In this document: piece after piece, positions 1 through 6,994 of the stretch
Layout of the letters: each line of letters starts with the position of its first letter
Numbering within the stretch: the stretch's first letter is position 1
NCBI GenBank assembly: GCA_964421595.1
Contig: CAYQXY010000021.1
Coordinates: forward strand, 22,459 to 86,458
From: PXAP01 sp964421595
GTDB taxonomy: Bacteria; Bacteroidota; Bacteroidia; Bacteroidales; PUMT01
DNA length: 64,000 nt
Direction of reading: 5' to 3'
The notes under the pieces: model-generated
Databases searched by the model: none
What the model was told of the DNA's origin: nothing
Seen by the model: only the letters and a program-made list of their open reading frames with translations
Made by a program: the position numbers and the translations under genes

Positions 1-158
1 AACCTCAAATCACGTAAATTATTCAATGCCTTTACCAGAAGAATATGAGCAGTCTGAAAATATGGATACTCCTCAAGCACACCGTGGATCTCATTAAGAT
101 TGTCCATATCCAGTGAATCAGGATTATCCAGATATTCTATAAATTTATCCCTGTTCAT
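1..158 (-). CDS. TPR-like/helical protein, N-terminal part (cut by window edge)
   Basis: The gene runs off the left edge. Its ATG is at 158 and 52 codons are visible. The visible part is hydrophilic and helical, with the stretch LEEYPYFQTAHILLVKAL, which looks like the start of the tetratricopeptide-type proteins that often follow lptE in Bacteroidota genomes. No signal peptide or catalytic motif is visible. It lies 53 bases downstream of lptE on the same strand, so it is probably in the same transcript as the sigma-54 regulator and lptE. The family name is an inference from position and this short stretch. Confidence 0.6.
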   Translation of the reverse strand, partial: MNRDKFIEYLDNPDSLDMDNLNEIHGVLEEYPYFQTAHILLVKALNNLRDLR

Positions 159-211
159 GTTCCTGCTAAATTAGGCCTTTATAGTTTCTGTCCAACATAT
201 AATCAAAATAT

Positions 212-718
212 TTACCAGTTCACAAATGCACGGTTAAAAATATCCTCTGTAATCTGGGCTATGATTTTTTTTACGAGATCTGCTTCAACAGCTTCCAGAC
301 CTATGGATGCATCATAGTCTTCATGTCTTGAAAAGCTGGCTTCAAAGTCCTGTTCAGGATCGGCAGTATTTGTATAAGAGACCCTTACGGAAATGGTAAG
401 CCGCTCAAGATTTGCTCTTTCGTCAGCCTGGATAGACATGGGCTGGGTACGGTAGTTTTCAATAACTCCCTCAAAGTCGGCATCGCCAATATCATTTACA
501 AGTCTCAGCCGGGTCCGGGACTGAAACATATCTTTAAGCGTCTCAGTCATATCCTGGCTGAGAGACGGATAAATTATCGGAGCCCGGTTTTCAAAATACT
601 GTACTGAGACTGTCTCAAGTTCAACTGGTATGGAGGCCCCTGAAAATGAATAGTTCATTGAACATCCTTTCAGAAGCAAAGATACGGTCAGGATAATATA
701 TAAAGATATTTTTCTCAT
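212..718 (-). CDS. lptE: LptE-family LPS-assembly lipoprotein
   Basis: This 168-residue protein has a hydrophobic signal segment (residues 4-17) ending in the lipobox-like LKGC with Cys19, so it is predicted to be a lipoprotein. The body has the LptE pattern: SFSGASIP near the new N-terminus, then VSVQYFENRAP and later DFEGVIENY. In the family LptE plugs the LptD barrel in the outer membrane and helps place lipopolysaccharide on the surface. Its ATG shares one base with the stop of the sigma-54 regulator (TAATG), which suggests translational coupling. lptD is not in the window. The fit is by family pattern and neighbourhood, which is typical for Bacteroidota. Confidence 0.85.
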   Translation of the reverse strand: MRKISLYIILTVSLLLKGCSMNYSFSGASIPVELETVSVQYFENRAPIIYPSLSQDMTETLKDMFQSRTRLRLVNDIGDADFEGVIENYRTQPMSIQADERANLERLTISVRVSYTNTADPEQDFEASFSRHEDYDASIGLEAVEADLVKKIIAQITEDIFNRAFVNW

Positions 719-1941
719 TATTCAATATCATATTGTTTGATTTTCCTGTACAGAGTCCGCTCAGAAATACCCAGTTCCCTCGCTGCCAGCTTTCTTTTTC
801 CACCATATTTGTCAAGTGCCTTTCTGATAAGTTCAAACTCCTTATCTTGTAACGAGAGGGACTCTTCGAATATTTCTTCTGTGTCTTCAATATGAGAAGA
901 ATCCGGCCTTTTTATATCCGGCAGCTTGGGGATACCAGGGTCCTGACGGGATCTGGTCTCTGAATGTAATTTATCAATCAGGTTAGGATCTTCAATGTCA
1001 ATATCGAACGGTCCCTGTTCAATTACCTCATGAACAAGTTTTTTCAGATCATTCATGTCATTCTTCATATCAAACAGGATCTTGTACAGGATCTCTCTTT
1101 CAGAAGCAAAAGATTTATCTGAAGATGAGTTACTTATAAGTGCAGGCAGCCTGTCACCCATAAAGTCAGGCAGATACTTTCTCAGAAGAACTGCATCAAT
1201 ATCTCTTCTTTTCTCAATTATCGAAATTTGTTCTGTAATATTTTTTAATTGCCTGATGTTTCCGGGCCAGTCATATTGAATAAGCATCTGACGGGCATCT
1301 TCATCAAGAACGATCTCCGGCATCCGGTATCTCTCGGCGAAATCCATAGAAAACTTTCTGAACAATATAAAAATATCCTCTTTCCTGTCGCGTAGCGGAG
1401 GCATATAAACCGGAACGGTATTGAGCCGGTAATAAAGATCTTCCCTGAATTTTCCCTGATCGAGTAACTTCAGGATATCCATATTAGTAGCCGCTATTAT
1501 CCTGACATTGGTTTTGAGTACTTTTGACGATCCAACCTTGATAAATTCACCTGTCTCAAGTACCCTTAACAATCTGACCTGAGTAGAAAGAGGAAGTTCA
1601 GAAACTTCATCAAGGAATATTGTTCCCTTGTCAGCTACTTCAAAATACCCATTCCTGCTTTCATGTGCTCCTGTGAATGCACCTTTCTGGTGGCCAAACA
1701 ATTCAGAATCAATAGTACCTTCCGGAATTGCACCACAGTTGACCGCTATATATGATCCATGTTTCCTTGCACTGAACTGATGAATTATCTGAGGAAATAC
1801 TTCCTTCCCTGTTCCGCTTTCTCCGGTAATCAATACAGATAAATCGGTTGGTGCGACCCTGAATGCGACCTCTATTGCCCTGTTCAATCCTGGTGAATTG
1901 CCAATAATTCCAAACCTCTGTTTAATAGCCTGAATATCCAT
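718..1941 (-). CDS. Sigma-54-dependent transcriptional activator (AAA+ and Fis-type HTH, no receiver domain)
   Basis: This 407-residue enhancer-binding protein starts directly with its AAA+ domain. Walker A GESGTGKE is at residues 40-47, the sigma-54 contact loop GAFTGA at 87-92, and Walker B FLDE at 109-112. A variable linker follows from about residue 270, and the last 35 residues form a Fis-type helix-turn-helix (KLAARELGISERTLYRKIK). There is no N-terminal receiver, GAF or PAS domain, so it is not a classical two-component regulator. The family hydrolyses ATP to open promoters bound by sigma-54 RNA polymerase. It is the upstream partner of lptE (TAATG overlap), so it may be constitutive or controlled by its level. 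Its targets cannot be read from the sequence. Confidence 0.93.
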   Translation of the reverse strand: MDIQAIKQRFGIIGNSPGLNRAIEVAFRVAPTDLSVLITGESGTGKEVFPQIIHQFSARKHGSYIAVNCGAIPEGTIDSELFGHQKGAFTGAHESRNGYFEVADKGTIFLDEVSELPLSTQVRLLRVLETGEFIKVGSSKVLKTNVRIIAATNMDILKLLDQGKFREDLYYRLNTVPVYMPPLRDRKEDIFILFRKFSMDFAERYRMPEIVLDEDARQMLIQYDWPGNIRQLKNITEQISIIEKRRDIDAVLLRKYLPDFMGDRLPALISNSSSDKSFASEREILYKILFDMKNDMNDLKKLVHEVIEQGPFDIDIEDPNLIDKLHSETRSRQDPGIPKLPDIKRPDSSHIEDTEEIFEESLSLQDKEFELIRKALDKYGGKRKLAARELGISERTLYRKIKQYDIE

Positions 1942-2021
1942 CTTCTAAAGTCTCAATAATTTAAATATGCCAAAATTGCATAAAACCGGCCTCATTTCCC
2001 GATATTTCCACAAATGCATGA

Positions 2022-2029
2022 CAAATTTA
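2022..2029 (-). promoter_or_regulatory. Predicted -7 element TAAATTTG upstream of the sigma-54 activator
   Basis: Read on the minus strand this is TAAATTTG, a match to the Bacteroidota -7 consensus TAnnTTTG, about 80 bases upstream of the activator ATG. No good -33 TTTG is visible at the right distance, so support is partial. Confidence 0.4.
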
Positions 2030-2108
2030 CAACTTAAATAGTTTTTTACTAATTTGCCCTGATAAAAAATTGCTTAAAATAAATAACGGTAAACCATAAC
2101 CCCTTTAT

Positions 2109-2843
2109 ATGAAGTTCATTGGTATTATTCCTGCGCGTTACCAGTCAGTTCGTTTCCCGGGTAAACCCCTGGCAGTCATAAATGGAAAGCCCATGATACA
2201 AAGAACCTGGGAACAAGCCTCAAAAGCTTTGGAAACCGTGATTGTTGCAACTGATGATAACCGTATCAGGCAGGCAGTTGAGTCATTTGGAGGAATTGCT
2301 GTTATGACCTCATCCGAACACCGCAGTGGTACTGACCGTTGCGCAGAGGCTGAAACTAACTACTCACGACAAACGGGAATTAATTTTGATGTGATAATTA
2401 ATATTCAGGGAGATGAACCTTACATTCAGCCGGAACAGATAAAATTACTTGCCGGATGTTTTGGAACAGAAGATGTGCAGATTGCCACATTAATAAAAAA
2501 AATCAACAAAAGTGAAGAGATCTTCAATCCCAATAATCCTAAAGTTATATTTGATAAAAATGGCAATGCCATCTATTTCAGCCGTTCGCCCATACCATTT
2601 ATAATGGGAAAACCTGAAATGGAATGGATTGATTCACATTATTTCTTCCGGCATATCGGAATGTATGCATACCGGGTAGCTACATTGCACAGTATAGTCG
2701 GCCTGAAACCTTCACTGCTCGAGACTGCAGAGGCCCTTGAGCAAAACCGCTGGCTGGAAAACAATTACAAAATCAGGGTAATCGAAACCTATATGGATAC
2801 AATTGCCATTGATACTCCTGGTGATCTGGACAGAATTACCTGA
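2109..2843 (+). CDS. kdsB: 3-deoxy-manno-octulosonate cytidylyltransferase (CMP-Kdo synthetase)
   Basis: The 244-residue product has the family's usual length and motifs: IPARYQSVRFPGKPL at residues 7-21 (CTP-binding loop), VATDD near 46-50, HRSGTDRCAEA near 71-81 and NIQGDEP near 98-104. KdsB joins Kdo to CMP in the cytoplasm, giving the activated sugar for the inner core of LPS. It is divergent from the sigma-54 activator/lptE pair, and lipid A genes lie 35 kb away in the same window. The start is the first ATG, without a clear Shine-Dalgarno site. I see nothing unusual in the protein. Confidence 0.96.
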   Translation: MKFIGIIPARYQSVRFPGKPLAVINGKPMIQRTWEQASKALETVIVATDDNRIRQAVESFGGIAVMTSSEHRSGTDRCAEAETNYSRQTGINFDVIINIQGDEPYIQPEQIKLLAGCFGTEDVQIATLIKKINKSEEIFNPNNPKVIFDKNGNAIYFSRSPIPFIMGKPEMEWIDSHYFFRHIGMYAYRVATLHSIVGLKPSLLETAEALEQNRWLENNYKIRVIETYMDTIAIDTPGDLDRIT

Positions 2844-2877
2844 AAGATCAAATTTGAAATTCAACGATTACACCAAT

Positions 2878-3101
2878 TAACGGAAAAATCGTTCCCTGCT
2901 TATTACTCTGGTTAAGTACCGCTGCTGATCAACCGGATCAATAACCGGCTGTCCGGTATCGTTGGTTATCATTAGATCTCCTGAGATGTATGTCGCAAAG
3001 CCGATGGCCGACACTCGTAATTCTGCCATTCCGGGCTCGCTAAAGCTGTACCAGGAGGTGGCGTTACACTGAGGCAGTGGCGTTAAATTCGGGTATTTGC
3101 T
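2878..3101 (-). pseudogene. Possible gene remnant: 74-codon open frame, C-terminal end of an unrecognised protein
   Basis: On the minus strand there is an open frame of 74 codons ending in TAA at 2878. It is interrupted upstream by TGA (3102-3104). It reads like protein: a central run RVSAIGFATYISGDLMI and the ending DQQRYLTRVISRERFFR. The only internal ATG would give 50 residues. The segment is more GC-rich than the spacers around it. I do not recognise the family. It could be the 3' end of a decayed gene, a small real gene, or chance. Confidence 0.35.
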
Positions 3102-3184
3102 TCATGCAGGGAGTTTTAAACTACAAAGTTCTGCCAGTACAAGCAAGTTCCATTTCGATGGGATTTAAAAGTGAAAACAAGCTA

Positions 3185-4192
3185 TTAGAGTTGACTCTTT
3201 TCCTGATCCTTAAGCCACGATCTGATTAGCTCTTTTTCCGGCGAAAAATCTATCGATGTTCCCGACATTTCAACCTCGCCGATCCGCGCCAGTATATTTG
3301 CGAGAAACAGCTGATAATCGGGCCCTGAAGGATTAAAAGGCCGGTGATCGAGTCCCTGCTTTATAGCAAGTATTTCCTTAACCAGGGGTAATGAGGAATC
3401 AGATATATAAGCATCTGAGAATTTTTTCCAGATATAGTCAACTCCCTGCCTGTTTATATGTATCATATCCTCATCATAAAACCGATAATCTCTGAGATCA
3501 TCCATTACAAGTTCATATGCCGGGAAGTAGGAAGCTGATTCGAAGACGCTGGTTAACTGATCTATGGCAAGCATAAGAGTAGATTTGCTTATCAGGTTAC
3601 CGGTCGCTCCATCTTTCCAGTGCCTGACTGGACTTACTGTGAAAACTATTTGCAGGTCTTTGTTAAGTTTCCTTAATTCTCTGATTAACAAATTGTAATT
3701 TCCGACAATTTCCTCAACGGTTAAAAGTTCTTGCGTAAACGTATTATGAGGCAGTTTATGGTTGTTCGAAACAACCAGCCCGGTCTCCTTATGTCGATAA
3801 ATCCTGGCTGTTCCAAAAGTTACAAAGAGGAAAACTGCCTTTTCAAGTATTTCGGAAGACTTTTTGATCCCTTCATTAATTTTCTGAATACAAACATCCC
3901 TGTCCGGATCAGAAAAACTTGAATGGTGGGAAAAGCTATTCCACAACCCGTTCGAATAAAAAAGATCCTCCACGGTAAATACCTTTTCATTAATAAGAAT
4001 TGATAATGAATTGCTAATGGAAACCGGGTTGTATAATACTCCGAATGGATTTATATCTACCGGGAACTTTAATCTGGCCAGGTTAACACCTATATTCTCA
4101 GTAAAACATGAACCTAACCATAAGGAAAAGGTATTGTGATCAATCCTTCTGGAACATTTTTCTACTTCTACTATTGTACGAAATCTACTCAT
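3185..4192 (-). CDS. GSCFA-domain protein
   Basis: This 335-residue protein carries the naming motif GSCFTE near its N-terminus (about residues 27-32), followed by INPFGVLYNP, as in GSCFA proteins. The family resembles SGNH/GDSL hydrolases, with the motif serine as likely nucleophile. Further motifs fit: FVTFGTARIY, TVSPVRHWKDG and the late block YDEDMIHINRQGVDYIW, which may supply the catalytic Asp/His. The substrate is unknown in the family as far as I know. There is no signal peptide, so it is probably cytoplasmic. I chose the ATG at 4192 because the codon two positions upstream is TTG. It is divergent from the YjbQ gene. Confidence 0.9.
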   Translation of the reverse strand: MSRFRTIVEVEKCSRRIDHNTFSLWLGSCFTENIGVNLARLKFPVDINPFGVLYNPVSISNSLSILINEKVFTVEDLFYSNGLWNSFSHHSSFSDPDRDVCIQKINEGIKKSSEILEKAVFLFVTFGTARIYRHKETGLVVSNNHKLPHNTFTQELLTVEEIVGNYNLLIRELRKLNKDLQIVFTVSPVRHWKDGATGNLISKSTLMLAIDQLTSVFESASYFPAYELVMDDLRDYRFYDEDMIHINRQGVDYIWKKFSDAYISDSSLPLVKEILAIKQGLDHRPFNPSGPDYQLFLANILARIGEVEMSGTSIDFSPEKELIRSWLKDQEKSQL

Positions 4193-4283
4193 AATCAAGA
4201 AGGTTTGAGAAATTTAAATCATTTCAGGCTTACCCGTTAGCAATTAGTAACCTTTTCACGTAAAAAGAGGTAAATCCTCCCGG

Positions 4284-4315
4284 TTTGTTCTCCATCTGAC
4301 TAATCTGTAATTTTG
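4284..4315 (+). promoter_or_regulatory. Bacteroidota-type promoter of the YjbQ-family gene
   Basis: TTTG at 4284-4287, a spacer of 20 bases, then TAATTTTG at 4308-4315 match the phylum consensus TTTG-N19-21-TAnnTTTG exactly. The start codon of the downstream gene is about 60 bases further on. Confidence 0.65.
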
Positions 4316-4374
4316 CTATATAAAATTAAGTGTTCTGTAAAATTAAAGATTATAAAACTAATAACCATAAACCC

Positions 4375-4785
4375 ATGGTACATCAGGAATTAATTGAAAT
4401 ACCCACGTCCAAAAGAAACGGTCTGTATGACATTACCGATAAGGTAAGAACAGTAATTGAACAAAACACAATTAAAACCGGAATAATCAATGTTTATGTG
4501 CAGGGTGCAACCGCAGCCATCATGATACAGGAAAACTGGGACGATTCGGTACAGAACGATGTAGTTTCCCTCCTTAATAAGCTTATTCCCCAGGGAGTAT
4601 GGGAGCATGATGCCCAGGACGGTAATGGGGACTCTCATCTGAAAGCCGGCATTGTCGGTCCGTCAGAAAACATTCCTGTCATTGACGGCAAACTTGGCCT
4701 TTCTACCTGGCAGAATATCTTTCTTTGTGAGTTTGACGGTCCGCGGCAATCAAGAAAAATAGCAGTTACCATAATAGATGCCTGA
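4375..4785 (+). CDS. YjbQ/UPF0047 family protein (secondary thiamine-phosphate synthase-like)
   Basis: The 136-residue protein shows the UPF0047 pattern: NVYVQGATAAIMIQEN, then WEHDAQDGNGDSHLKAGIVGPS with conserved His and Asp residues, then GKLGLSTWQNIFLCEFDGPR. Members form trimers, and the E. coli homologue YjbQ has weak thiamine-phosphate synthase activity. The true function in this phylum is uncertain. I chose the ATG at 4375 because family members start just before the ELIEIPT strand. A frame opening 45 bases earlier adds an unlikely polar tail. It has its own well-formed promoter, and thiL, which would use thiamine phosphate, is elsewhere in the window. Confidence 0.88.
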   Translation: MVHQELIEIPTSKRNGLYDITDKVRTVIEQNTIKTGIINVYVQGATAAIMIQENWDDSVQNDVVSLLNKLIPQGVWEHDAQDGNGDSHLKAGIVGPSENIPVIDGKLGLSTWQNIFLCEFDGPRQSRKIAVTIIDA

Positions 4786-4843
4786 ATATGTTAAGTGGTG
4801 ACCTTTTATGGAGTTCAGAATTGTCTTCGGGGGAATTTCAGGG

Positions 4844-5779
4844 CTAAACGTCTCCAGCAAGGAAATCAATATTACGTCTCAGCTGCTGGTACCTTATCCG
4901 CCAGACTGCTGAATTCTGGAAGTAATGTTTGAATTTCACCCTATCCATGTTCTGCCAGTCAACCGGCCCCATTTCTAGAAGGCCGGCTCTGGGTTCATAA
5001 AGTGGTTCGTTATGGGGGACCGATTTTTTGTTGTAAGGGCATACATCCTGGCAAATATCACAACCATACATCCTGTTTTTCATTTTCCCCTTCATTTCAG
5101 CAGGAAGATCTCCTTTATATTCAATCGTAAGATAAGAGAGGCATTTTCGTGCATCAATGGTACGGGGGGCAACAATTGCTCCGGTAGGACAGGCATCAAT
5201 ACAACGCCTGCACCTGCAGCAGTAATCCTTTACCGGTCCGTCAGCCTCAAGCTCAATATCGACAATCAGTTCGCCTATAAAAAAGAATGATCCCGATTGT
5301 TTTACAAGCAGGTTGGAATTCTTTCCAATCCATCCGAGCCCCGACCTTGCAGCCCAGGCCCTGTCCATTACCGGTGCAGAATCGACGAAGGCCCGGCCAT
5401 GAATTTCGCCTATTGTGACGTTCATGAATTCAAGAAGCTCCCTGAGTTTCTCCTTTATTACATAATGATAATCTGTCCCATAGGCATATTTTGATAATAC
5501 AGGTGCCGACTGGTCAGACTGGGTTTTTGATGGAAAGTAATTATGCAGTACCGAGATGACACTCTTTGCACCGTCAACCAGTTTCCGCGGATCCACCCGT
5601 TTGTCAAAATGGTTTTCCATATATCCCATCTTACCGTGCATACCTGCATTAAGCCACTGCTCCAGCTTCCGCGCTTCATCTTCGAGTAATACAGCTGCAG
5701 AAATACCACATGCCGCGAAACCAAGTTCCATAGCTTTTGCCTTGATCATTTCTGAATTTGAAACCGGATCGTTTTTCAT
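4844..5779 (-). CDS. queG: Epoxyqueuosine reductase
   Basis: This 311-residue cytoplasmic enzyme carries two ferredoxin-type clusters: Cys187-x2-Cys190-x2-Cys193-x3-Cys197-Pro, and Cys240-x2-Cys243-x3-Cys247-Pro with Cys213. Upstream is the cobalamin/substrate region with HGRAFVDSAPVMDR, containing the likely catalytic Asp133, and GLGWIGKNSNLL. QueG carries out the last step of queuosine synthesis, reducing epoxyqueuosine in tRNA with a cobalamin cofactor and two 4Fe-4S clusters. It is the short form, lacking the HEAT-repeat C-terminal extension of some homologues. Its Fe-S need links it to the suf operon in this window. No other que genes are present. Confidence 0.96.
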   Translation of the reverse strand: MKNDPVSNSEMIKAKAMELGFAACGISAAVLLEDEARKLEQWLNAGMHGKMGYMENHFDKRVDPRKLVDGAKSVISVLHNYFPSKTQSDQSAPVLSKYAYGTDYHYVIKEKLRELLEFMNVTIGEIHGRAFVDSAPVMDRAWAARSGLGWIGKNSNLLVKQSGSFFFIGELIVDIELEADGPVKDYCCRCRRCIDACPTGAIVAPRTIDARKCLSYLTIEYKGDLPAEMKGKMKNRMYGCDICQDVCPYNKKSVPHNEPLYEPRAGLLEMGPVDWQNMDRVKFKHYFQNSAVWRIRYQQLRRNIDFLAGDV

Positions 5780-6154
5780 ATAATCAAGCTTTCTGAGCTT
5801 TGTTCATCTGTGATAATTCAAATAGTTGTTTTTCGCCGCATGTGTTCTCGGTCACTTGTGGTTCTACATGCAAATTAATAACAACACCAGATAAAAAAAA
5901 CATTTCCAGCTTAAATAAATCGTAATCATAGACTAACTTTACCGGAGCACCAGCAAATCGATCCGGGCACGGATGGTTTATTAATGACAAAACTGCATTG
6001 AACTAAAAATAATTATGAGAAAAACTGACAATCTGATTTACCTCCCAAATACCATGTCAGGCAAAAAGTAATAACTAATCAATCGACGATCCATCAGTTG
6101 CTACAACCTGACCAGGACAAATTAATACTTTTAATTAACTCAATACCGTATTTA
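5780..6154. other. Divergent spacer between queG and the NYN gene
   Basis: This AT-rich stretch separates two divergent genes and must hold both promoters. I found no consensus TAnnTTTG element, hairpin, RNA gene or believable reading frame in it. A 68-codon minus-strand frame at 5784-5990 does not look like protein. Confidence 0.5.
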
Positions 6155-6916
6155 ATGATGCGCGAAAAAAACGATCTAAATCTTGCAGTACTGATAGATG
6201 CCGATAATATTCCATATTCAAATATCAAGGGCATGCTCGATGAGATAGCGAAGTTCGGAACTCCCACGATAAAGAGAATATATGGCGACTGGACCAAAAA
6301 CACTGTTGCTGGCTGGAAGCCCGCACTTCTTGAACACGCCATAACCCCAATTCAGCAGTACAGCTATACAACAGGGAAAAATGCTACCGACTCGGCTATG
6401 ATAATTGATGCAATGGATGTTCTGCACAGCCAAAAAGTAGACGGATTTTGCATAGTTTCCAGTGATAGTGATTTTACAAGACTCGCAATCAGGTTAAGGG
6501 AATCAGGCAAGATGGTTATCGGTATAGGCGAAAAAAAGACACCTCGCCCATTTATAGTTGCATGTGATAAATTTATATATATTGAAATAATTGGTGGACT
6601 CGATTCCGTAAGGAAAACCGAAAAAGCTCCGGCTACAACTTCCTCAGGTTCCAAAGTCAAAATAGATCCGATTGATGGCAGGACAATTCAGCTCCTTAGA
6701 AATTCCGTAGAAGATCTTGCAGATGATGATGGTTGGGCAGCACTGGCAGCAGTCGGGGCACTGATCAATAAAAAGAAACCCGATTTTGATCCAAGAAATT
6801 ACGGATTTTCAAAACTTACGCCTTTAATTAAGTCTCTGGTTAAATATTTTGATGTTGATGAAAGAGAAGCTGAAAAGAGTCACATAAAGCACATCTATGT
6901 CAAAATTAAAAAATAG
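6155..6916 (+). CDS. NYN-domain ribonuclease-like protein with C-terminal OST-HTH/LOTUS domain
   Basis: The 253-residue protein begins with a PIN-like NYN domain: LAVLIDADNIP near residues 9-19, then DSAMIIDAMD and IVSSDSDFTRLAIRLRE. These carry the acidic residues that bind metal in this nuclease fold. The C-terminal 80 residues (from about 170) look like an OST-HTH/LOTUS RNA-binding domain: IQLLRNSVEDLADDDGWAAL, then DPRNYGFSKLTPLIKSL. LabA/DUF88-type proteins with this layout are thought to act on RNA, but the target is unknown. I chose the ATG pair at 6155/6158 because the NYN strand starts a few residues later. It stands alone. Confidence 0.9.
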   Translation: MMREKNDLNLAVLIDADNIPYSNIKGMLDEIAKFGTPTIKRIYGDWTKNTVAGWKPALLEHAITPIQQYSYTTGKNATDSAMIIDAMDVLHSQKVDGFCIVSSDSDFTRLAIRLRESGKMVIGIGEKKTPRPFIVACDKFIYIEIIGGLDSVRKTEKAPATTSSGSKVKIDPIDGRTIQLLRNSVEDLADDDGWAALAAVGALINKKKPDFDPRNYGFSKLTPLIKSLVKYFDVDEREAEKSHIKHIYVKIKK

Positions 6917-6994
6917 TTACTCTTAACGACTTATTTTCATGATACTTCATTAGCAGTGTCTTATATGAAAAAATTTCGGGAATTATTTTCACTA

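Noticed and set aside
5784..5990. A 68-codon minus-strand frame after queG's start
   Set aside because: Composition is unlike protein and it fills the divergent promoter region.
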